NCBI GenBank assembly: GCA_902167985.1 | Contig: CABHNZ010000017.1 | Location: forward strand, 1 to 64,000 | From: Shinella sp. UYSO24 | GTDB lineage: Bacteria; Pseudomonadota; Alphaproteobacteria; Rhizobiales; Rhizobiaceae | Direction of reading: 5' to 3' | Length of the DNA stretch: 64,000 nucleotides | In this document: one piece after another, positions 58,676-64,000 of the stretch | Layout of the letters: each line of letters begins with the position of its first letter | How positions within the stretch are numbered: position 1 is the stretch's first letter | The notes under the pieces: model-generated | Told to the model about the DNA's origin: nothing | Database searches by the model: none | What the model saw: the letters and a program-made list of their open reading frames with translations, nothing else | Made by a program: the position numbers and the translations under genes

Positions 58676-58713
58676 AACAGCCGGCATAACGCTCTGTTAT
58701 GCCGGCTGTTTTT
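58676..58713 (+). terminator. Strong terminator after the ABC/cyclic-nucleotide-binding pair
   Basis: A perfect 14-bp stem AACAGCCGGCATAA/TTATGCCGGCTGTT with loop CGCTCTG, followed by TTT. It lies 184 bases past the stop of 58016-58492, leaving room for a long 3' UTR or a small RNA. Confidence 0.85.
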
Positions 58714-58748
58714 CCATGCGGATCGTGGCGGAAAAGCGGCTTTCGCAA

Positions 58749-59228
58749 TCACACTTTCTTGTAGAAGAAGTAGCGGCCTTCCTCGACGGTGGGTAGGCGC
58801 TGCAGTTCCTTCAGCTCCGGATGGATGAGCGGCAGGCCGCTTACGGCATAACAGCCGGGTGCCAGCATGCCGGCAACGAGCTGCGGCAGCCAGGTGAGCG
58901 TGATCGCATCCTTTTCCGGATAGCCGGTGCCGATATCGGCATGCACGAGAGCGGCATTGGTGCCGATATAGGCCGGGCCGGTCTCCTTGATCTCGCCCAG
59001 CACGATATCCTCATCGGTCGGCGCTTCGGTCTTGTGCGCGCCCATGTGGCGATCGAAGGCAAGGATGCGGCGATCGCCGAAGAGCTGGCGCAGGTGGCTG
59101 TAGGTGCGGCCGTTGCCGAGACCAACCTCGTAGACCTCGCCAGCCGGCAGGCCGAGGACGTCGTTGATGTGGTTGAGAATATCCCGCTGCGCGCTCATTC
59201 GGCTGATGAAGCTGTCCAGTCTGCTCAT
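58749..59228 (-). CDS. Class I SAM-dependent methyltransferase
   Basis: A 159-residue protein: LPAGEVYEVGLGNGRTYSHLRQLFG (motif I), ILAFDRHMGAH (acidic end of strand 2), then ALVHADIGTGYPEKDAITLTWLPQLV. It is shorter than most methyltransferases and lacks a substrate domain. It lies beside polysaccharide genes, so a sugar or lipid acceptor is possible. The upstream nucleotide-sugar dehydrogenase ends 32 bases before it on the same strand. Confidence 0.78.
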   Translation of the reverse strand: MSRLDSFISRMSAQRDILNHINDVLGLPAGEVYEVGLGNGRTYSHLRQLFGDRRILAFDRHMGAHKTEAPTDEDIVLGEIKETGPAYIGTNAALVHADIGTGYPEKDAITLTWLPQLVAGMLAPGCYAVSGLPLIHPELKELQRLPTVEEGRYFFYKKV

Positions 59229-59259
59229 GGTCGTCTCTCTTCGTCTCTTCTTTTGAAAT

Positions 59260-60601
59260 TCAGGCCTTCACCACGTTTTCGGCGGCAATGCGGCGCGCGC
59301 GAAGACATTGCGTGTATCGATCACCAGCGGCAGGAGGCTGGCGATCGCCGCGTAATCGACGGCATCGTGATCGGTGGCGATGATTGCGGCATCAAAGCCT
59401 TCAAGCGCCTGCGGATCGATGGCGACCGAGCGGCGGCCCTTCAGGTGGCCGTATTCGCGGGTGCGCGGGATCTCGGCGAGGAAAGGATCGTGATAGGCGA
59501 CATCGGCGCCGCGCTCGATCAGCAGTTCCATCAGCTTGAGCGACGGGCTTTCACGGATGTCGGGGACGTTCTTCTTGTAGGCGAGGCCGAGAAGCAGGAT
59601 CCTCGAACGGCTGAGCGCCTTGCCGAGCGGCCGGTCGAGCGCTTCGGCCAGCCGGTCCACCACATGGCGCGGCATGGCCGTGTTGATCTCGCCGGCCAGT
59701 TCGATGAAGCGCGTCGCAGGTCGTATTCGCGGGATTTCCAGGTCAGGTAGAAAGGGTCGATCGGGATGCAGTGGCCGCCGAGACCAGGGCCGGGATAGAA
59801 GGGCATGTAGCCGAAGGGCTTTGTCTTGGCCGCGTCGATCACTTCCCAGATATCGATGCCCATGCGCTCGTAGACGAGCTTCAATTCGTTGACGAGCGCG
59901 ATGTTGACCGCCCGGAAGACGTTTTCCGTCAGCTTCACGGCTTCGGCCGTGCGGGTGCCGGAAACCGGAACCACGGTCTTCACCACCGCGCCGTAAAAGG
60001 CGGCGACCATGGCGGACGCCGCCTCGCCGTCACCGGCAACGACTTTCGGAATGGTCGAGGTTTCGAAGTCGCGATTGCCGGGGTCCTCACGCTCCGGCGA
60101 ATAGCCGAGGAAGAAATCGCGGCCGGCAACGAGCCCGCCTTTTTCGAGGATCGGCTTCATGACCTCTTCGGTCGTGCCGGGCCAGGTGGTGGATTCCAGC
60201 ACGATCAGCTGGCCGGGGCGCAGGGTTTTGGCGATCTCGCGGCAGGTATTGGCGACATAGCTCAGGTCCGGCTCGCGATGGCGCGTCAGCGGCGTCGGCA
60301 CGCAGATGGCGATGATATCGCATTCGCCAAGGCGCGAAAAATCGCTGGTGGCGGAGAAGCGGCCCTCGCCGGTTTCGGTTTTCAGCACAGCTTCCGGCAC
60401 CGCCTCGATATAGCTGCGGCCCGCTGCTATGGCGACCATCTTGTCCGGATCGATATCGAAGCCGATGACGGTAAAACCGGCGCGCGATACCGTCATGGCA
60501 AGCGGCAGGCCGACATAGCCGAGGCCGATAATCCCGATTTTGGAGCGCCGCGCCTCAATGGCCGACAGAAGCTCTGCCGCCGGTACCTCATGTTCGTTCA
60601 A
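59260..60601 (-). CDS. UDP-sugar 6-dehydrogenase (WecC/TviB-type), frameshifted
   Basis: Oxidises a UDP-sugar at C6 with NAD+. 447 residues after repair. N-terminal NAD site KIGIIGLGYVGLPLAMTVSRAG, then VLESTTWPGTTEEVM, the catalytic GYMPFYPGPGLGGHCIPIDPFYL (cysteine in GGHC) and the C-terminal LGLAYKKNVPDIRESPSLKL. The pattern is that of UDP-GlcNAc or ManNAc dehydrogenases, not the UDP-glucose type. Frame breaks near 59715 (a G) and 59298; repair restores YDLATRFIELAGEI and an end RRIAAENVVKA. Provides uronic-type precursors for a surface polysaccharide. Confidence 0.87.
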
Positions 60602-60899
60602 GGGAAATCGCTCCGGTCTTCTTCACATCATCGGGTCATATCACAGGCGCCGATCACGACGATATCGGCCGGCAAATGCCATGCCTTGATCGCAAACGGG
60701 CTCCCTCAGGTGGGCCGATTGCCTCACAGTGTCAAGTCGCGGTGTGACGCGGACCGATCACTGTAAGGCGACGCCGGCCCGTTCTTTGCGCGAGCGCGGG
60801 CGGTATGCCACTCAACGTTTGGTGATTGCCGATGCAAATTTCCACGAATGAGCGTGCGGCATGTTGCATTGAGGCGGCCTGTTGCGGCATCACCGATCG
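60602..60899. other. Divergent intergenic region
   Basis: Nearly 300 bases between the dehydrogenase and the glycosyltransferase, which face away from each other. No repeat or regulatory box is clear. Confidence 0.45.
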
Positions 60900-62012
60900 A
60901 TGAACATCGCTTTCTATGCGCCGCTGAAGTCTCCCGACCATCCCGTGCCCTCCGGCGACCGGCTGATGGCCCGACAGCTCATGGCGGCGCTGGAGCTTGC
61001 GGGGCACAGGGTATCGCTCGTCTCGGAATTTCGCGCCTTCCTGTCTTCCGCCGAGGACGATGGCAAAGGACGGCAGGCGATGGCGGACGCGGAGATTGAG
61101 CGGATCGCCGGGCTATGGCAGGCCTCCGACCTCTGGCAGACCTCCGGGCCGCCCGACGCCTTCATCTGCTATCACCCGTATTACAAGGCGCCGGACCTGA
61201 TCGGGCCGGTTCTCTGCCGGCGCTTCGGCCTTGCCTATTTCACCATCGAGACATCCTATTCGCATCGCCGGAATATCGGCGAATGGGCGCGCGCGCAGGC
61301 TTGCGTGCTCGATGGCGCACGGCTTGCAGCGGCGAATATCTGCATTACCGGCCGCGATCATGACGGGCTGCGGCAGGCGGCGCCGGAGGTGCGGCTCGCC
61401 CGGCTTTTCCCATTCATCGATGCGGCACCCTATCTTGCACTTTCACCCGCAGCGGAAGCCGGGCGGCTGGTGACGGTCGCGATGATGCGGCCGGGCGACA
61501 AGCTCTCCAGCTACCGGGCGCTTGCCACGGCTCTCGGGCTGATCCGTGACCGCTCATGGCGACTGTCGGTCATCGGTGACGGGCCGGAGCGGGCGGCGGT
61601 GGAGGCTGCCTTTGCCGAGGCTGGGATTGCTGAGCGGATCGATTTTCTCGGCCAGAAGACGGCCGACGAGATTGCTCTCCTTCTGTCGACAGCCTCTCTC
61701 TATGTCTGGCCCGGCCATGGCGAGGCCTATGGGCTTGCCTATCTCGAAGCACAGGCCGCCGGCCTGCCGGTGGTGGCCGAGGCGGTGGCAGGCGTGCCCG
61801 AAGCTATTTCCGACGGCGAGACCGGCCTATTGACCGCGCCTGGCGATGCGAAAGCCTATGCCGAGGCGATCGCAGCACTCCTGGGCGACGTGGCGAGACG
61901 CAAGGCCCTGTCGCAGAGCGCGCGGCAGATGATCGGCGAGCGGCGGTCCATTGCGGCCGCCGCCGCGCAACTCGACACCATTCTCAAATCTGCAATCGGG
62001 GAACGAGCATGA
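60900..62012 (+). CDS. Family 4 glycosyltransferase
   Basis: A 370-residue GT-B enzyme. MNIAFYAPLKSPDHPVPSGDRLMARQLMAAL is the acceptor-side N-terminus, and WRLSVIGDGPERAAVEAAF plus LYVWPGHGEAYGLAYLEAQAAGLPVVAEAVAGVPEAI (E-x7-E-like donor site) is the GT4 core. Start at ATG 60900. Its stop overlaps the deacetylase ATG (ATGA), so the two are translationally coupled. Likely part of surface-polysaccharide synthesis. Confidence 0.88.
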   Translation: MNIAFYAPLKSPDHPVPSGDRLMARQLMAALELAGHRVSLVSEFRAFLSSAEDDGKGRQAMADAEIERIAGLWQASDLWQTSGPPDAFICYHPYYKAPDLIGPVLCRRFGLAYFTIETSYSHRRNIGEWARAQACVLDGARLAAANICITGRDHDGLRQAAPEVRLARLFPFIDAAPYLALSPAAEAGRLVTVAMMRPGDKLSSYRALATALGLIRDRSWRLSVIGDGPERAAVEAAFAEAGIAERIDFLGQKTADEIALLLSTASLYVWPGHGEAYGLAYLEAQAAGLPVVAEAVAGVPEAISDGETGLLTAPGDAKAYAEAIAALLGDVARRKALSQSARQMIGERRSIAAAAAQLDTILKSAIGERA

Positions 62013-62767
62013 CGGAAGACCATTTCACTGCCGTTCTGGACAGCGAGGCCGATGCCGGACGGCGCGTGCGTTTCTGGCTGCGCGACGACGACGCCATCGA
62101 GCCGACGCCGGCACTGACTGAGCTTACCGAACTTGCCGGCCGATATGCGGCACCGATCACGCTTGCGGTCATTCCGCGCGATACGGGCGCGGAACTTGCC
62201 GGCTTTCTCGACGGCCTTGTCGAAAGCTGTCCCGGCATCAGCATTGCGGTGCATGGCTGGTCGCATGAGAACCATGCCGGTCTTCTGGAAAAGAAACAGG
62301 AGCTGGGCGCGCATCGCTCGTCGCATGTCGTCGTCGGGGAGTTGCGTCAGGGCTTTGCCAAGCTGCGCGGCCTTCATCCGACGCGGTTCGTGCCGATGCT
62401 GGTGCCGCCGTGGAACCGGATCGCCACGTCGGTGATCAAGGAACTGCCGGTTCTGGGCTTTACCGCCCTTTCCACTTTCGGGCAGGAAAAGACGGCGCCG
62501 ATTGCCATGCTCAACACCCATGTCGATATCATCGACTGGCACGGCACGCGCGGCGGGCGGCCGGCAGGCACGCTGTTTTCCGAGACGGCACAACGCATTA
62601 GCGCGGCACGCGGCAGGGATGAGGCGACGATCGGCATCCTCACCCATCATCTGGTGCATGATGCCGCCGCATGGCACTTCCTCGACCGGTTGTTTGCGCT
62701 GACATCGGCACATCCGGGCGCAGAATGGGTGGGCGCCGATCAGCTGATCCGCTCAGTTCGCCACTGA
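62009..62767 (+). CDS. Polysaccharide deacetylase-family protein
   Basis: A 252-residue NodB-like fold: VRFWLRDDDAIEPTPALTEL (metal-binding Asp pair), ISIAVHGWSHENHAG (HxxxH metal site) and IGILTHHLVHDAAAWHFLDRLFAL. Removes acetyl groups from amino sugars if like its relatives. Coupled to the preceding GT4, which suggests they act on the same chain. Confidence 0.87.
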   Translation: MTEDHFTAVLDSEADAGRRVRFWLRDDDAIEPTPALTELTELAGRYAAPITLAVIPRDTGAELAGFLDGLVESCPGISIAVHGWSHENHAGLLEKKQELGAHRSSHVVVGELRQGFAKLRGLHPTRFVPMLVPPWNRIATSVIKELPVLGFTALSTFGQEKTAPIAMLNTHVDIIDWHGTRGGRPAGTLFSETAQRISAARGRDEATIGILTHHLVHDAAAWHFLDRLFALTSAHPGAEWVGADQLIRSVRH

Positions 62768-62810
62768 CCGCAGTGAACGGCAAGGAGGGCCGGAAGCACG
62801 AGCGGGAAGA

Positions 62811-63788
62811 CTACCAGGACTTCCAGTTGACGAGGAGGCCGTCGCCTTCATGCCTGGCGGCAAGGCAGGCGGCCTCGACAGCCTCGAATGGTGCGCGGCG
62901 CGGAAGATCGGCGGCGATCAGGCCTGCCGGCGGCACGAAGACGCTGGTATTGCGGAAGACAAGCGTCATGACGAGCGGTCCTGTCGACCACCATGCCGGC
63001 GCATCGGGCATGGCCTCGACGGCTCTTGGCAGAAGATCGAGCAGCATGTCGAAAGCCGGGTGGCCGGCCGGGGCTGCGATCAGCGAATTGGTGAGCATCA
63101 GGCTTCCCCTGCCCGTCTCGCGCGGCGTTGCCTCGTCGAGCGCGGTCAGCCCGACAAGCGGCAGAAGATCGGCAAAGCCGAGATCGTCACGGGCCGGATA
63201 CCAGTCGCAATCCACATAGATGCCGCCTTCGCGGGCGAGGATGACATAGCGCGCCACATCGACGGCACCGGGATAATCGCCGTCAGCGATCATCCGGCGA
63301 TAGGCCGGGTGATCGGTCACGCCCAGCGCCTCAAGATCAGCCTCGCGCCAGAGCCTGTAGGCAAAGCCGGTCGCATCCGCATGGGCCTGCCAGCGGGCTG
63401 AGCCGGGCGGCACATCCATCGCGCCGATCCAGATCTGGTGGATGACGCGCGGTACTGTTTCCCGGCCCTTTTCGTTCATGCGGCGGCGCAGATCGGGCGA
63501 TGCCTTTGTCATGTCGGCAAGGACGGCCGGATCCGGCACCAGCGCATGCTGCAGGCCGAGGCGGGCGATGCGGTCGCCGGAGCTGGCGAGCTTCAGATAG
63601 GCGGAATGCAGCTTGCGCGGCAGGCCGAGTACGGTCGGTTCGCCCAGCGTGCGTCCGGCCATCGCTTCGTCATCCGCCCTGAGGCGATCGAGCGCCTCGC
63701 GCGCTTCGACAAAGTGCCCTTCCCGGATGAGGACGAGAGCATCCTTCAGGCGGTCCTTATGGCGTTTGCGGCTTGATGTATCGCACAT
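62811..63788 (-). CDS. GT32-type (DXD) glycosyltransferase
   Basis: A 325-residue protein: an N-terminal helical segment (residues 1-95), then VPRVIHQIWIGAMDVPPGSARWQ and the DXD motif in DVARYVILAREGGIYVDCDWYPARDD, as in Och1/GT32 sugar transferases. TGPLVMTLVFRNT follows in the C-terminal part. Start at ATG 63788 is preferred to the in-frame codon at 63902. Convergent with the deacetylase. Donor and acceptor unknown. Confidence 0.8.
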   Translation of the reverse strand: MCDTSSRKRHKDRLKDALVLIREGHFVEAREALDRLRADDEAMAGRTLGEPTVLGLPRKLHSAYLKLASSGDRIARLGLQHALVPDPAVLADMTKASPDLRRRMNEKGRETVPRVIHQIWIGAMDVPPGSARWQAHADATGFAYRLWREADLEALGVTDHPAYRRMIADGDYPGAVDVARYVILAREGGIYVDCDWYPARDDLGFADLLPLVGLTALDEATPRETGRGSLMLTNSLIAAPAGHPAFDMLLDLLPRAVEAMPDAPAWWSTGPLVMTLVFRNTSVFVPPAGLIAADLPRRAPFEAVEAACLAARHEGDGLLVNWKSW

Positions 63789-63917
63789 GATCTTGGCCTT
63801 CGCATGGATGATGACCGGCACCTGTCGCAAGCGGCCGTCGGGCACCAAAGAGCGGGCCAAACAAGTGCCGCCGCGGGCCTGTTCCGGGGCAGTTTCGTGC
63901 AAGACAACCGCAGGTCA

Positions 63918-63931
63918 GTGTTATTTAACAC
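63918..63931. promoter_or_regulatory. Palindrome upstream of the GT32 gene
   Basis: GTGTTA-TT-TAACAC, 6-bp arms, about 130 bases before the start. Its position fits an operator, but the protein is unknown and the repeat is short. Confidence 0.3.
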
Positions 63932-64000
63932 CTGGCAAGCGGAACCATGTCTGCACGCGGCTGTTTGCCTCCAATTGCTACACGTGTTCGTCATAGACAG

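Noticed and set aside
1..64000. tRNA, rRNA, riboswitches, insertion sequences, prophage
   Set aside because: I looked through the intergenic regions and saw no cloverleaf-like arms, conserved rRNA segments, aptamer cores, transposase genes or terminal repeats.

Overview
The window looks like chromosome of an alphaproteobacterium of the Rhizobiaceae (Agrobacterium/Rhizobium and relatives). It is GC-rich. It carries gene sets typical of that family: a choline-O-sulfate/choline-to-betaine set (betC-betB-betA), the lysyl-phosphatidylglycerol pair lpiA-acvB, a divergent ohr/ohrR pair, an sbp-cysTWA sulfate importer beside an Rrf2 regulator and cysHDN, a DUF1127 microprotein, and a TIGR03808-like Tat-exported beta-helix protein. 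I saw no rRNA, tRNA, insertion sequence, phage gene or CRISPR array.

Layout. 0-10.5 kb: end of an unknown gene, a PhnA-like protein, a VOC protein, membrane-bound PQQ glucose dehydrogenase, a bestrophin, a glycerophosphodiesterase, D-Ala-D-Ala ligase, an MFS exporter, and ohr/ohrR with its operator. 10.5-20.3 kb: a phosphotransferase, two tandem L,D-transpeptidases, a secreted hydrolase, DUF3597, an exonuclease-DNA ligase repair pair, and a DHA2 exporter divergent from a MarR regulator. 20.3-31.8 kb: a PAS-GAF-GGDEF protein, the beta-helix protein, a ParDE module, two convergent glutathione transferases, asparaginase, DUF3750, a small-gene region with a microsatellite and an FNR/FixK-type box, a quinone oxidoreductase and an EAL-CBS-GGDDF protein. 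32-41.9 kb: betCBA without betI, a second toxin-antitoxin pair, lpiA-acvB and a CLC channel. 41.9-50.4 kb: sulfate uptake and activation. 50.4-58.7 kb: a large membrane patatin, a BASS transporter, and an unusual ABC-like protein with a cyclic-nucleotide-binding partner. 58.7-64 kb: polysaccharide genes (methyltransferase, nucleotide-sugar dehydrogenase, GT4, deacetylase, GT32).

Genes that work together. Sbp-CysTWA imports sulfate, CysDN activates it to APS, and CysH (an APS-reductase type with paired cysteines) reduces it. BetC, BetB and BetA turn choline-O-sulfate into glycine betaine. LpiA makes lysyl-phosphatidylglycerol and AcvB is its periplasmic partner. OhrR represses ohr. Cyclic-di-GMP is probably made by the GGDEF protein and broken down by the EAL protein.

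A general caution. About 23 of 56 genes are interrupted by single-base frameshifts, roughly 40 in all. Almost every one I examined is repaired by adding one base to a short run of identical bases, and the repaired lengths match the families. I read these as sequencing or assembly errors, not pseudogenes, and annotate such genes as full-length CDS with the shift positions given.

The most novel-looking locus is 55260-58492. It encodes an ABC-exporter-like protein whose nucleotide-binding domain has lost every catalytic motif and has gained about 300 residues containing repeats of its own post-Q-loop motif, followed by a stand-alone cyclic-nucleotide-binding protein.
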